NCBI GenBank assembly: GCA_001314905.1
Contig: LJZT01000021.1
Span: 1 to 50,874 of the forward strand
Direction: 5' to 3'
DNA length: 50,874 bases
From: Phormidium sp. OSCR
Lineage (GTDB): Bacteria > Cyanobacteriota > Cyanobacteriia > Cyanobacteriales > Geitlerinemataceae
In this document: positions 25,234 to 33,946 of the stretch, piece by piece
How the letters are laid out: the number at the start of each line of letters is the position of its first letter
Position numbering within the stretch: the stretch's first letter is position 1
Position numbers and translations under genes: made by a program
Notes under the pieces: model-generated
Databases searched by the model: none
Seen by the model: only the letters and a program-made list of their open reading frames with translations
Told to the model about the DNA's origin: nothing

Positions 25234-26019
25234 TTAACATTCACCCGTTTGAGACGATGGGGGACGAAAGACATGATGATGTTGACTATTATATAACCGC
25301 GATCGCCCCTCGGTAGTCGCCCCCAACGCCGGACTCACCACATATAACACCGTCCGTTTGAACCCCAATCTCTCCGTCATCGCAGCCATATCCGCCACTG
25401 TCCCGAGTTCTACTAACTCATCCTCCCAACCCAAGCGATAACACAAGGCCATTGGCGTTTCTGGAGGATAATGTTGTAAAAGCTGAGCTTGAGCCTTGCC
25501 AATCTGACCCGCACTGAGATAGAGACATAGAGAGGCGCGATGACGGGCCAAACTGGCTAAATCCTCACGACTGGGAACCTGGGTGCGTCCCTGGGTGCGG
25601 GTGAGGATGATAGTTTGGACGAGATTGGGAACCGTCAGTTCGGTTTGCAAGCGGGCCGCCGCTGCTTGGAAGGCGCTGACTCCAGGAACAATCTCGAAGG
25701 GAATCTTGTCCTTGATGAGATAGACAACCAACTCATGAACTGCACCATAGAGACTGGGGTCCCCATCTTGCAGTCGCACTACAGTTTTACCGGCTTGAAC
25801 ATCCTGCAACAGCCGAGACACCCAAACCTCTAACGTCTCACCTCGGGTGTCAATCTGTTCACTGTCAGGCCGACAATGCTGTAACATGGCCGGAGGAACC
25901 AGGGAACCGGCGTAGAAGACCACATCAGCTTGGGCCAGGCGTTGCTGTCCCCGCAGGGTAATCAGGTCAGGGTCTCCGGGACCTGCACCGATGATAGTGA
26001 CTTGAGCAGCGGTCGACAT
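25234..26019 (-). CDS. cobM: Precorrin-4 C11-methyltransferase
   Basis: The 261 residues match CobM/CbiF, which methylates C11 during corrin ring synthesis using S-adenosylmethionine. Landmarks are GAGPGDPDLITLRG at the N terminus, the AGSLVPPAML segment, RLQDGDPSLYGAVHE, VPGVSAFQAAAA and the TIILTRTQGRT stretch with the CYRLGW motif. It is complete. It lies just upstream of the toxin-antitoxin genes on the same strand, and the previous pathway gene cbiD is 4.2 kb further on, past the AT-rich island. No cobalamin riboswitch was seen upstream of it. Confidence 0.92.
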   Translation of the reverse strand: MSTAAQVTIIGAGPGDPDLITLRGQQRLAQADVVFYAGSLVPPAMLQHCRPDSEQIDTRGETLEVWVSRLLQDVQAGKTVVRLQDGDPSLYGAVHELVVYLIKDKIPFEIVPGVSAFQAAAARLQTELTVPNLVQTIILTRTQGRTQVPSREDLASLARHRASLCLYLSAGQIGKAQAQLLQHYPPETPMALCYRLGWEDELVELGTVADMAAMTERLGFKRTVLYVVSPALGATTEGRSRLYNSQHHHVFRPPSSQTGEC

Positions 26020-26120
26020 GGGAGAGTTGTTGGGATAGGCGTCTCCCTAAGTATTCATGAATCTGCTTGATTTTAGCAAGTTTCCCGAAATTCCCAACTC
26101 AAATTATTTTCCAAATAGAG

Positions 26121-26146
26121 AGAGGACAATTCTAAAATTGTCCTCT
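26121..26146 (-). terminator. Perfect hairpin, likely terminator of the small-protein gene
   Basis: AGAGGACAATT (26121-26131) and AATTGTCCTCT (26136-26146) form a perfect 11-bp stem with a four-base loop. On the minus strand it is followed by CTCTATTT, a weak T-rich tail. It stands 65 bases after the stop of the small gene at 26212 and before cobM. Confidence 0.55.
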
Positions 26147-26211
26147 TCGGGAATGCACCTGAAATAAATTGTTGTTGAGATCGCCATTATCTGTACCGAA
26201 ACCGCCTCCTG

Positions 26212-26379
26212 TTACGATTTCAAACCCACTAGCGACCACATCAGATCTACCGCAAGAATATCAGTTACGGATTTTAACACTTGCCGAGATTCTTGCTGGT
26301 AGATTTCATGGGCGTAACGCTTACGGTCATCCTGCGTCACGTTGTCGTTGTTAAGGTGAACAACCTGTTGCTTATCCAT
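26212..26379 (-). CDS. Small protein of 55 residues, unknown function
   Basis: A short gene with ATG at 26379, preceded nine bases upstream by AAAGG. The product begins MDKQQVVHLNNDNVTQDD, continues with a charged helix (RKRYAHEIYQQESRQVLKSV) and ends with a hydrophobic helix (ILAVDLMWSLVGLKS). The next frame downstream, 26239-26132, reads VVASGFEIVTGGGFGTDNGD and includes a GG-like motif, so a frameshift may have altered the C terminus of a longer peptide precursor. A hairpin follows at 26121. It stands alone between cobM and a DMT exporter. Family not recognised. Confidence 0.45.
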   Translation of the reverse strand: MDKQQVVHLNNDNVTQDDRKRYAHEIYQQESRQVLKSVTDILAVDLMWSLVGLKS

Positions 26380-26485
26380 CGAGATCGCCTTTGAAGTGGT
26401 CTATACTCTCTATTACTAGGATGGCAGTTTTTATCAGGATTGTTGCGATCGCCATAGGACAGAAATGCGATCGGCATCAACGGGT

Positions 26486-27463
26486 TTAGCGATCGCGATC
26501 GCCCCGGCTCTCACGGCCCCCCAAAACGGCGATCGCCACCCCAGTCAAAACCACGACTCCTCCTAAAAACACATCTGATCCCGGCACCTCTCCAAACAGC
26601 AAAAATCCTAAGAAACTGGCCGAAATCGGTTCCAACAAAACCGCCAACGTCACCCAAGTTGGAGACAGCCAACGCAAGGCCCAATTGAGGCTCGTATGTC
26701 CCAACAACTGAGGAAACAGCCCCATCAGCAACAAATAGCCGTAAAACAGCGGCGGATAGCCCCCATAGCCTTCTCCTAGAAGCCAGGGAAGCGGTAATAA
26801 CACCAACGCCGCCACCGTATAGGTAATCGTCACATAATTGCCTAAATCCAGCCCCTGCTGCTGAATCCTGCGCCCCAACAGCAGATGAATACTGACAATC
26901 CAAGCCCCCAACAGGGCTAACCCATTTCCCAACAGCGGTTGACTCCCCGGAACGGCGATCGCCATCTCTCCTGACGCCACCAACACCCCGCCACTCAACG
27001 CCAGAACCATTCCCAACCAAGTCCGCCGCGATAACCTCTCCCCCAACACAATTGCGGAGAACAACGCCACCCACAACGGCGTGGTCGTGACCAGGGTGGT
27101 TGACGCAGCAATGGAGGTATACGACAGAGAACTAATCCAAGCCGCGAAATGCAAGGCCAGAAACAGCCCCGACAAGGCCGCCCCCGCCATTTGCCCGCCG
27201 CTCACCCGACCGGGCATCTTGCGCCAGTTTCCAGATAGCAGCAGCGCCGCCACAGTCATCCGAGATGCCGCCACAATCAGACTAAACGCGAGGCCACCCT
27301 CCCCTCGCAACTTCAGGGCTAAACGGACCCAAATTGAGCCGGTGGAGACCGCGAGAACTCCCAACAGCACAATCACGATGACGCGCCAGAGGGCCGGCCC
27401 CCCGTCGCCCTCAAGCTGGGCCATGATCGGCGTTCCGGGCTTGTCTCGATTGAAAAATCCCAT
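26486..27463 (-). CDS. EamA/DMT-family transporter
   Basis: Membrane protein of 325 residues with ten hydrophobic segments in two five-helix EamA repeats. The first repeat includes FSLIVAASRMTVAALLL and ALHFAAWISSLSYTSIAASTTLV; the second includes LLMGLFPQLLGHTSLNWALRWLSPTWVTLAVLLEPISAS, with the typical PxxxxxLxxxxLGE-type end (FLGFLLFGEVPG). These carriers export amino acids or metabolites; the substrate cannot be predicted. The N terminus before the first helix is about 25 residues. It is divergent to the DUF2470 gene with a gap of about 40 bases. Confidence 0.85.
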   Translation of the reverse strand: MGFFNRDKPGTPIMAQLEGDGGPALWRVIVIVLLGVLAVSTGSIWVRLALKLRGEGGLAFSLIVAASRMTVAALLLSGNWRKMPGRVSGGQMAGAALSGLFLALHFAAWISSLSYTSIAASTTLVTTTPLWVALFSAIVLGERLSRRTWLGMVLALSGGVLVASGEMAIAVPGSQPLLGNGLALLGAWIVSIHLLLGRRIQQQGLDLGNYVTITYTVAALVLLPLPWLLGEGYGGYPPLFYGYLLLMGLFPQLLGHTSLNWALRWLSPTWVTLAVLLEPISASFLGFLLFGEVPGSDVFLGGVVVLTGVAIAVLGGRESRGDRDR

Positions 27464-27506
27464 TTAAGCTAGAGAGACAGTGTTTATCAATTCTCAAAAT
27501 CTTGCT

Positions 27507-27797
27507 ATGAGTGACCCCATTACCCCCGCCGTCAGCGATCGCATCTGTAAACACATGAACGACGACCACGCTAGTGCCGTTCTAACCTATGCCCAAGTTT
27601 ACGGCGATCGCCGCGATGCCGAATCAGCCCAAATGCAAGCCATCGATCCCCAAGGGATGGACTTAACCGTTCACGTCAATGGCGAAGCCGTCAGCCTGCG
27701 GATTCCCTTCGATCACCCCTTGCAAGACTCCGAAGATGCCCATCAAACCCTAATTGCCATGATTAAACAAGCCCGTTCCGCCTCCCAACAGGCCTAA
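27507..27797 (+). CDS. DUF2470-domain protein
   Basis: The 96-residue protein is almost entirely a DUF2470 domain: ICKHMNDDHASAVLTYAQVYG, then AIDPQGMDLTV and the IPFDHPL motif. The domain also forms the C-terminal part of haem/pyridoxamine-oxidase-like HugZ proteins and occurs alone in cyanobacteria; no enzymatic activity has been assigned to the isolated domain as far as I know. The ATG at 27507 fits the family; the frame opens at 27480. Divergent from the DMT gene and convergent with the dipeptidase gene. Confidence 0.85.
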   Translation: MSDPITPAVSDRICKHMNDDHASAVLTYAQVYGDRRDAESAQMQAIDPQGMDLTVHVNGEAVSLRIPFDHPLQDSEDAHQTLIAMIKQARSASQQA

Positions 27798-27811
27798 CCT
27801 GTGAACTCGGC

Positions 27812-28510
27812 TTAATCCGTATCTTGTCGTCCATACATCGCCGCCGCCTCCCCCGTCAGCCAGGCCCACATCCGCTCACCGTAGCAAAAATGCCACCATT
27901 CCTGGGGATGCTGGGCAAACCCCACTTGACGCATCACCTCCGCCAACAGTTGGCGATGATGATGATAGCCTTGTTCGGGATCAGCGGTGGCGCTGGCAAA
28001 ATAGTCAGGATGCGATCGCCGGGAAATCTCATCAATCGGAGATCCCATATTCACCACCTGATTGGTTGCATTCACCAGAGTTAAATCTACCGCCCCTCCC
28101 GTCGCATGGGGGGGCGGGTCTTCGGGATCATGACTGGGAGCCGCCCAAAACTGGTACACTTGTTCGAGCAGTTCCTGCCGTTGTGAATCCGAGAGGCGAC
28201 GGGGGTTTAAGCCCCGTTCTTCAGCTAAATCCGCCAAAGCCTGATCCACCATAAACTGTTGCACCGCCACGGGACGAAAGGCATCAAAAATTCGCAATCG
28301 CCAGCCTCTATGGCTCGTTTGTAGGATGTCTTGGGCCTCAAGCAGTCGTTCGAGAACACTCTCGCGTAAACAAAAGGGACTGCGATCGCCGTAGGGTGCG
28401 CCCAATTCTCGATAGGGATGGGGAGATTCTAAGGAAAACAAACCATCGGGGATGGGAACGAGTCGTTCACCACACTCTTGGATGGGGATTTTTTGATAGG
28501 GTTTCATCAT
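27812..28510 (-). CDS. D-alanyl-D-alanine dipeptidase (VanX/DdpX-like)
   Basis: About 232 residues. Zinc-dependent M15 peptidase signatures are visible: the RIFDAFRPVAVQQFM helix with the conserved Arg, the metal site HATGGAVDLTLVN (H-x6-D) and the C-terminal EWWHFCYGERMW with the catalytic Glu and third zinc ligand His. VanX-type enzymes split D-Ala-D-Ala in the cytoplasm; in non-resistant bacteria they serve peptidoglycan recycling or D-Ala use. No vanA/vanH-like genes adjoin, so no resistance role is implied. The start could be either of two adjacent ATGs (28510/28507); an upstream frame to 28567 is unlikely. Confidence 0.88.
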   Translation of the reverse strand: MMKPYQKIPIQECGERLVPIPDGLFSLESPHPYRELGAPYGDRSPFCLRESVLERLLEAQDILQTSHRGWRLRIFDAFRPVAVQQFMVDQALADLAEERGLNPRRLSDSQRQELLEQVYQFWAAPSHDPEDPPPHATGGAVDLTLVNATNQVVNMGSPIDEISRRSHPDYFASATADPEQGYHHHRQLLAEVMRQVGFAQHPQEWWHFCYGERMWAWLTGEAAAMYGRQDTD

Positions 28511-28705
28511 AGTGGGTTGGTAACAGTTAAGATTTAATCCTGAGTCCAAAAAATAGAAAAAACTCAAGTTTGGTTTTGATTTTTTAGGAGCAAACGAAAA
28601 TTCGCTCTCGGGTAAAGACTTTAACCGGGACTAAATTTCCCTAATGACCCTAACTCCTAACCCTTGATTCTAAAAGCCAGAAAACCTTGATACATCTTTC
28701 GCGAT

Positions 28706-29314
28706 ATGTCGTCAAATCTCATGTCAGCAAATCCTCCAATTAAAGCCCTCGCACAATCCCTGGCTGGCATTTTTGATAATCAACGTCAAGCCCAAGAGAC
28801 CCCAACCTGGTTTGTCCCCACTCGACTTTGGCAGTATCCCCTCGTGCAACAGATTGATGGGTATTATGCCATGTTTGTCGAACAAGCCCCTCTCCTGACC
28901 CCAGAACAGCCCTATCGACAACGCTTGCTGCTGTTATCAGGCCATCATGATAGCGATCTCGAGATCATCTATCGAGCCTTTCGCGATCCAGCGGCGATCG
29001 CCGGAGCCGCCCAAACCCCCGAACGTCTGGCCAGCATTACCTCCGAGGATTTACTTGAACTTCCCGGCTGTTGCTTACAGGTCATCCAACAGGGCGATCG
29101 CTTCATCGCCAATCCTCCCGAGGGGGCCAAATGTTGCTTCGACTACCAAGGAAAAACCCGCCAAGTCGAACTCGGCTTTGATTTAACTCCAGACTGTCTT
29201 TATAGTCGCGATCGCGGCGTTGATCCAGACAGCGGAAACGGACTCTGGGGCGCACTCATGGGCGCTTATGAATATCGCAAACATCAACCGTTTCCTCTCC
29301 CCAAAACTTGGTAG
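28706..29314 (+). CDS. CpcT/CpeT-family phycobiliprotein lyase
   Basis: The 202-residue protein belongs to the CpcT/CpeT family, which attaches phycocyanobilin to the beta subunit Cys-153 site of phycobiliproteins or acts as a chaperone-like relative. Motifs: LAGIFDNQRQAQ, LYQ-like PLVQQIDGYYAMFVEQAP, PYRQRLLLL and the GCCLQVIQQGDRF strand, with an eight-stranded calycin-like pattern ending in GALMGAYEYRKH. The AAT-rich start allows ATG 28706 or ATG 28721. The specific member (CpcT or CpeT) cannot be fixed from the sequence. It is monocistronic by the look of its flanks, and supports a phycobilisome-containing host. Confidence 0.85.
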   Translation: MSSNLMSANPPIKALAQSLAGIFDNQRQAQETPTWFVPTRLWQYPLVQQIDGYYAMFVEQAPLLTPEQPYRQRLLLLSGHHDSDLEIIYRAFRDPAAIAGAAQTPERLASITSEDLLELPGCCLQVIQQGDRFIANPPEGAKCCFDYQGKTRQVELGFDLTPDCLYSRDRGVDPDSGNGLWGALMGAYEYRKHQPFPLPKTW

Positions 29315-29427
29315 AATACCGAATCAAACTCGGAGTCAAACTCGGACAACTCGACCCTAAACCTTTCCCCCTAACCCATCCCCCCTTTTTGCTAAACTAA
29401 AACCGTTTGCTATCCCAATATCCCTTA

Positions 29428-30480
29428 ATGAGCAGCTACTTTCGCCCCGCCGTCGATGCCATGCAGGGTTACATCCCTGGGGAACAGCCGAAACCTGGAA
29501 CCCGCATCCTCAAACTCAACACCAACGAAAACCCCTATCCGCCCTCCCCAGAAGCCATGGCCCTGCTGCGGAACTTTGACGGAGAGTTGCTGCGACGTTA
29601 TCCTCATCCTTACGCGAATCCCTTTCGTGAGGCGATCGCCGAAGTTCTCAACCTCCCCCTCGACTGGATTATCGTCGGTAACGGGAGCGATGAAATCCTC
29701 AACCTGTTAATTCGGGCCTGCGCCGAAGGAGACACTCGCCGCGTCGTCTATCCCACCCCCACCTACGTTCTCTACAAAACCCTCGCCGCTATTCAACCCG
29801 CAACGGTGTTGGAAATTCCCTATGGCGAGAACTATCAGCTTCCCATCGATGCCCTCCTCGACGCACAAGGGGCTGTTACCTTCATTGCCTCCCCCAATAG
29901 TCCTTCGGGTCATTTAGTCTCAAACGACGACCTTCGTCGCCTCGCTAAAGGGCTGTCTGGGGTCTTAGTGGTGGACGAGGCCTATATTGATTTCGCCGAC
30001 GGCACAGCCCTACCTCTCGTGAGCGAGTTCGAGAACGTCATCGTCACCCGAACCCTCTCGAAAGGCTATTCCTTAGCAGGATTACGACTCGGGTTTGGCA
30101 TTGCCCAACCGGGGGTATTGAGTGGACTGTTCAAAGTCAAAGATAGCTATAACATCGATGCGATCGCCGCCCTCATGGGGGCCGCTGCGATACGAGATCA
30201 GGCCTACAAAAACCACTGCGCTGAACGCGTCAAACAGTCCCGCCATCAATTAAGCCAACAGTTGCAAGGGTTAGGCTTCAAAGTGCCACCGTCGCAAACC
30301 AATTTTGTGTTGGTGACTCCCCCTCGGGAGAACGCTGAGGAGATCTATCTGGCCCTCAAGGCCCGAGGTATTCTCGTGCGCTATTTCAACCATTCGGGCC
30401 TAGAGAAACAACTGCGCATCACGGTGGGAACTGAGGAACAAAATCAAACCCTCATCGAAGCTCTCGTGGATTTAATTTAG
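29428..30480 (+). CDS. hisC: Histidinol-phosphate aminotransferase
   Basis: PLP-dependent aminotransferase of 350 residues in histidine synthesis. The family features are LNTNENPYPPSP, GNGSDEILNLLIR, the SPNSPSGHLVS loop, VVDEAYIDF, and the PLP-lysine motif TRTLSKGYSLAGLRLGF. A C-terminal arginine motif RITVGTEEQN completes the substrate site. ATG 29428 is used; the frame opens slightly upstream. It follows the lyase gene after 113 bases and precedes a repeat-rich spacer. HIP1 site at 29630. Confidence 0.92.
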   Translation: MSSYFRPAVDAMQGYIPGEQPKPGTRILKLNTNENPYPPSPEAMALLRNFDGELLRRYPHPYANPFREAIAEVLNLPLDWIIVGNGSDEILNLLIRACAEGDTRRVVYPTPTYVLYKTLAAIQPATVLEIPYGENYQLPIDALLDAQGAVTFIASPNSPSGHLVSNDDLRRLAKGLSGVLVVDEAYIDFADGTALPLVSEFENVIVTRTLSKGYSLAGLRLGFGIAQPGVLSGLFKVKDSYNIDAIAALMGAAAIRDQAYKNHCAERVKQSRHQLSQQLQGLGFKVPPSQTNFVLVTPPRENAEEIYLALKARGILVRYFNHSGLEKQLRITVGTEEQNQTLIEALVDLI

Positions 30481-30802
30481 GTTTCCCCCTCCCCTCCTCG
30501 TGTCATGGCTGAAGCCGTGACACGCACCCTCGGCGGCTCTGCCGCCTGGTACGGGAGGCAGAGCCTCCTAGTTGGCATTCCTAGGCAGAGCCTAGGAACG
30601 AGGGCGAACGAGGGCGAACGAGGGCAACGAGGGCGAACGAGGGCGACGAGGGCGATACGAGAGTAAGAGAATGTTCTGGTATTTCCTTCTCTTGCCTCTT
30701 GCCTCTTGCCATCCCCTCCTGGGAGGGGCCAGGGGTGGGTTCTCCCCTGTTCCCTGTTCCCTGTTCCCTGTTCCCTTCTTTTGCCTCTTGCCTTCTCTCC
30801 CC
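30481..30802. repeat. Repeat-rich spacer after hisC
   Basis: Three kinds of repeat follow each other. First come hairpins: GTCATGGCT/AGCCGTGAC near 30503, GGCGGCTCTGCCGCC near 30532, AGGCAGAGCCT near 30556 and CCTAGGCAGAGCCTAGG near 30580. Then about six copies of a 10-bp unit GAGGGCGAAC (30596-30662), two of them shortened. Then heptanucleotide repeats: TTGCCTC (30691-30710) and CCCTGTT (four copies, 30745-30775). One of the first hairpins may end the hisC transcript. No gene is seen. Confidence 0.8.
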
Positions 30803-31597
30803 CTACCCATGCCTCGGAAAATGACTAATCTCAGCATAGCCATTAAAGGTGAGCGTATCTTGTCGGGTTTCGAGGCGGTTGAGACGGAGTTTTACACCAT
30901 CGAGATTGAAGCGATCTAAATCCACCATCCCATTGAGGGCTTCAAGGAGAGCTTGACTGAGTTGTTGACTGTCTTGGCGCAACTCATCAGGAACGGACTC
31001 ATCAATACATTGAGGATTGGTGAAGTTGATGCGGCGGCGGCGTTCAATTTCTACGGTTGTTTCTAAAACAATCGGAATTTCTGGGCCAGTAGCAATTTGT
31101 GCTGTTGCCGTCAATTGAATCCGATTGCCGGGTTTCAGTTTCACCTTGACGTGAGTAAAGGAAACCGGTTTTCCTTGGGTGAGTGATTCTAAACCGGGGA
31201 GTTCAAGCTCTTGCAGGCGCTGCGTCACCAAATCGGCCTCAAAGGCTTGATTGATGCCCGCCTCACTCAACACCACCTGGGCGATCGCCTGAGTGGGCTG
31301 TTTCAGTTGCAACTGTCCACTTAACACCGAACTAAAATCAATCGAGACACTGTCCGTCTCAAAAGACATCTCTTGCACCGGAAAACGGCGACGAATCACC
31401 AGTTCCCGGCCGTTCATCTTGAAGCTATCAATACTCCCTTGTAGCAGTTTACTCGACGGTGAACAGCGAATCTGTACGTCCACGGACTCGCTTTGACTGA
31501 AAAGCTGGGCAATAGAGCGACTTGCCACGGTATCGAGCATTTTTGCGCCCCAATCCGTGCCTTCCGTCGTTGGATTTCCGATTAAACTCCCAAACAT
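30803..31597 (-). CDS. DUF2993 (LmeA-like) phospholipid-binding-type protein
   Basis: About 264 residues of the DUF2993 family, beta-rich proteins sometimes called LmeA, which bind phospholipids in actinobacteria. Matches include MLDTVASRSIAQLFSQSESVDV, LQGSIDSFKMNGRELVIRR, the FETDSVSIDFSSVLSGQ strand and the C-terminal half with NLDGVKLRLNRL. No obvious signal peptide is present, though the family is usually exported or membrane-associated. ATG 31597 is chosen; the frame extends to 31669 without an obvious ribosome binding site. Its role in cyanobacteria is unknown. It is followed by the divergent-looking spacer that contains a triple 14-bp repeat. Confidence 0.75.
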   Translation of the reverse strand: MFGSLIGNPTTEGTDWGAKMLDTVASRSIAQLFSQSESVDVQIRCSPSSKLLQGSIDSFKMNGRELVIRRRFPVQEMSFETDSVSIDFSSVLSGQLQLKQPTQAIAQVVLSEAGINQAFEADLVTQRLQELELPGLESLTQGKPVSFTHVKVKLKPGNRIQLTATAQIATGPEIPIVLETTVEIERRRRINFTNPQCIDESVPDELRQDSQQLSQALLEALNGMVDLDRFNLDGVKLRLNRLETRQDTLTFNGYAEISHFPRHG

Positions 31598-31744
31598 ATC
31601 AAGCAATGCGTGTCCGCATATCCTAGAGGCAACTTCTCCATTTGTAACAAAATATGAAGTGGCCTGCAATCATCTGATAGGTAGAGGTAATACGCCACGG
31701 GCGATCGCCGAGGTGGCGATCGCGTCAATCCCCTCCTTCCCTGG

Positions 31745-31785
31745 GGAGATTTACCGCAGGAGATTTACCGCAGGAGATTTACGCA
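31745..31785. repeat. Triple tandem repeat GGAGATTTACCGCA
   Basis: Two perfect 14-bp copies (31745-31758, 31759-31772) and a third shortened by one base (31773-31785) lie in the 210-base gap between the DUF2993 gene and the upstream secreted-protein gene. Confidence 0.85.
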
Positions 31786-31807
31786 AGCAATCCATACTAC
31801 ACCACCA

Positions 31808-32476
31808 TCAATCTGTCAATAAAAAAGAGCGAAAAAAGGGTCGAGCGGACTCAAAAAACTCAGCGCGTCGGCGTTCAGGAAACTGAGCCGGAACCGCTGC
31901 GATCGTTTGATAGAGGCGAGTTCCCACCCAATAGACATGATGTTGATAGATCAAACCATCTTGCCCCTCATACAAGAGAATCCGCCCAGGATAGCCCGAC
32001 AACGCCACCTGACGATCCTGAACCAGACGCTGACGGATATTGGTTAAAACCCCAGCAATTGCCCCATCAAAGCGAGTTTCCCGAGGAATCACCTCAAAAA
32101 AATCAGGAAAATCCGCCACAATCACCCCATACACCTTATCATCCCTCTCTAGTCCCAAAATATACATTTCCAGCGTCCCCAAACTGGTTTCCACCGGCTC
32201 GATGCTTTCCCGTAACTGGCCCGGGGGGAAATTCACCTGAAACCCCAACTCTCGATGTTCAAGAGGCTGCCAATCCTCAGGAATCTCAGATTCAACCTCA
32301 ACGGTATCCTCCTCAACGGTATCCTCAATCTCTTCAGAAATATCTTCAGGGGACTCCTCCCCAGTCGAACCCGCCCGCAGCGGCGGAAACAGAACTCCAG
32401 AGATAACCAACAGGCCAGCCAGTCCCCAAAACAACCGCATCCAGCGCCAGCCACCTCCACCTTGCTCAGCTCCCAT
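31808..32476 (-). CDS. Secreted or membrane-anchored cyanobacterial protein, unknown function
   Basis: About 222 residues. An uncleaved or cleaved N-terminal hydrophobic segment (LFWGLAGLLVISGVLFPPL) is followed by a very acidic linker (EESPEDISEEIEDTVEEDTV). The C-terminal domain has LGFQVNFPPG and VYGVIVADFPDFF, then QRLVQDRQVALSGYPGRIL and YWVGTRLYQTIAAVP, with an end like FFESARPFF. This resembles small periplasmic PsbP-like or lipoprotein-like folds, but the assignment is loose. ATG 32476 is preferred to GTG 32485. The 250-base gap to the protease gene should hold divergent promoters. Confidence 0.55.
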   Translation of the reverse strand: MGAEQGGGGWRWMRLFWGLAGLLVISGVLFPPLRAGSTGEESPEDISEEIEDTVEEDTVEVESEIPEDWQPLEHRELGFQVNFPPGQLRESIEPVETSLGTLEMYILGLERDDKVYGVIVADFPDFFEVIPRETRFDGAIAGVLTNIRQRLVQDRQVALSGYPGRILLYEGQDGLIYQHHVYWVGTRLYQTIAAVPAQFPERRRAEFFESARPFFRSFLLTD

Positions 32477-32737
32477 CACACACACCAGGCCTCATCTAAA
32501 AACATCGAAACAGGATTCAGAAGATTTCCCCAACCCTGACGAAGTTTAACAAATTTCATGACCCTAGAGCGGGGAAATCCGCACCGACTTCAGACCGAGA
32601 AACACAGTCAACTGTCAAGAAAACTGCGAAAATGTAGAAAAAACGGGTCTGGATTACCGTCGGCTCAACTCCCTCGGGAGACTTCCCAGGGGCGATCGCC
32701 AACCCGACCGTTTCCTCCAATCTTGACATGACTTGCC

Positions 32738-33922
32738 ATGGAACGACATTCAGCATTAGCCTCAACTCAGCATCGGATGGCCAAACTCCTCAGTTTTGCC
32801 ATCACCCTGCTGGTTCTCATCAGCCTTCCCTCAGGAGCGATCGCCCTGACTGATGCGATCGCCCCTCCCTTAGCCCAAACCGCCTCCAACGGCAGTAGTT
32901 TCGTCACCGCCGCCGTCAATCGAGTCGGCAACTCCGTCGTCCGCATCGACACCGAGCGAGTCGTCACCCGCAACCTCGATCCCTTCCTCAATGATCCCTT
33001 TTTCCAACGCTTTTTCGGCGACGACTTTTTCCCCAGCCCCGCCCCTCGGGAGCAATTGCAACGGGGCCAAGGATCTGGCTTCATCGTTGACGCCACCGGA
33101 ACCATCCTCACCAACGCCCATGTCGTCAACCGAGCCGATCGCGTCACCGTCCGCCTCAAAGATGGCCGGGACCTAGAGGGCCGCGTCGCTGGCGTCGACA
33201 CCGTCACCGACTTAGCCGTCATAAAAGTCAATACCGAAGGCAGCGATCTCCCCGTCGCCCCCCTCGGCGATAGTGATACCGTGCAAGTGGGGGATTGGGC
33301 CATCGCCGTGGGCAACCCCCTCGGACTCGACAACACCGTCACCCTGGGCATTGTCAGTACCCTCAACCGCTCTAGTGCTCAAGTGGGGATTCCCGATAAA
33401 CGTCTCGACTTCATCCAAACCGACGCGGCCATCAACCCCGGTAACTCCGGCGGCCCGCTCCTCAATGCTCGCGGCGACGTCATCGGCGTCAATACCGCCA
33501 TTCGGGCTGACGCTAACGGTATTGGGTTTGCCATTCCCATCAATACTGTCAAAGCCGTCAGCGATCGCCTGGCCCGAGGGGAAAGCATCGCCCATCCCTT
33601 CATTGGCATCCAAATGATCAGTCTCACCCCGGACATGGCCCGAGACAACAACCGCGATCCCAACGCCGGCTTTACCATTCCCGAACAAGAAGGTGTCCTC
33701 GTGATGCGAGTTCTCGCCGCCAGTCCCGCCGAAGAAGCGGGCCTGCGACGGGGAGACGTGATCACCCAAATCGATCGCCAACCCGTTACCACGGCCGAAG
33801 ACTTACAGCGACGAGTTGAAGAAAGTCAGGTCGGACAAGTGTTACGGTTGCAAGTGATTCGCGGCGATCGTACCCTTTCCCTACGAGTTCGTACCGGAGA
33901 ACTCCAAGCCGACGCTCGCTAA
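32738..33922 (+). CDS. HtrA/Deg-family serine protease (HhoA-like)
   Basis: Trypsin-like periplasmic protease of 394 residues with a complete triad: His128 (LTNAHVV), Asp158 (VTDLAVIK) and Ser237 ([10 protein letters not shown]). A single PDZ domain (about residues 285-390) contains [24 protein letters not shown]. An N-terminal signal peptide starts either at Met1 or at Met14 (32777). Cyanobacteria carry HhoA, HhoB and HtrA; the single PDZ and the length allow any of the three, so no symbol is given. These proteases degrade or refold damaged proteins in the periplasm and help under light or heat stress. Confidence 0.92.
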   Translation: MERHSALASTQHRMAKLLSFAITLLVLISLPSGAIALTDAIAPPLAQTASNGSSFVTAAVNRVGNSVVRIDTERVVTRNLDPFLNDPFFQRFFGDDFFPSPAPREQLQRGQGSGFIVDATGTILTNAHVVNRADRVTVRLKDGRDLEGRVAGVDTVTDLAVIKVNTEGSDLPVAPLGDSDTVQVGDWAIAVGNPLGLDNTVTLGIVSTLNRSSAQVGIPDKRLDFIQTDAAINPGNSGGPLLNARGDVIGVNTAIRADANGIGFAIPINTVKAVSDRLARGESIAHPFIGIQMISLTPDMARDNNRDPNAGFTIPEQEGVLVMRVLAASPAEEAGLRRGDVITQIDRQPVTTAEDLQRRVEESQVGQVLRLQVIRGDRTLSLRVRTGELQADAR

Positions 33923-33946
33923 CCGCCGACTTACCCCTGACGAACC

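Noticed and set aside
26212-26379. Confirmed bacteriocin precursor
   Set aside because: The GG-like motif is out of frame and no processing or export gene is adjacent; only a small protein gene is claimed.
30596-30662. CRISPR array
   Set aside because: The unit is only 10 bases with no spacers; it is a simple tandem repeat.
30592-30843. 83-codon minus-strand frame
   Set aside because: Reads through the GAGGGCGAAC and CCCTGTT arrays, so it is a product of tandem repeats.
33212-33781. 189-codon minus-strand frame
   Set aside because: Antisense to the HtrA-type protease gene; its Gly/Asp-rich content mirrors the protease codons.
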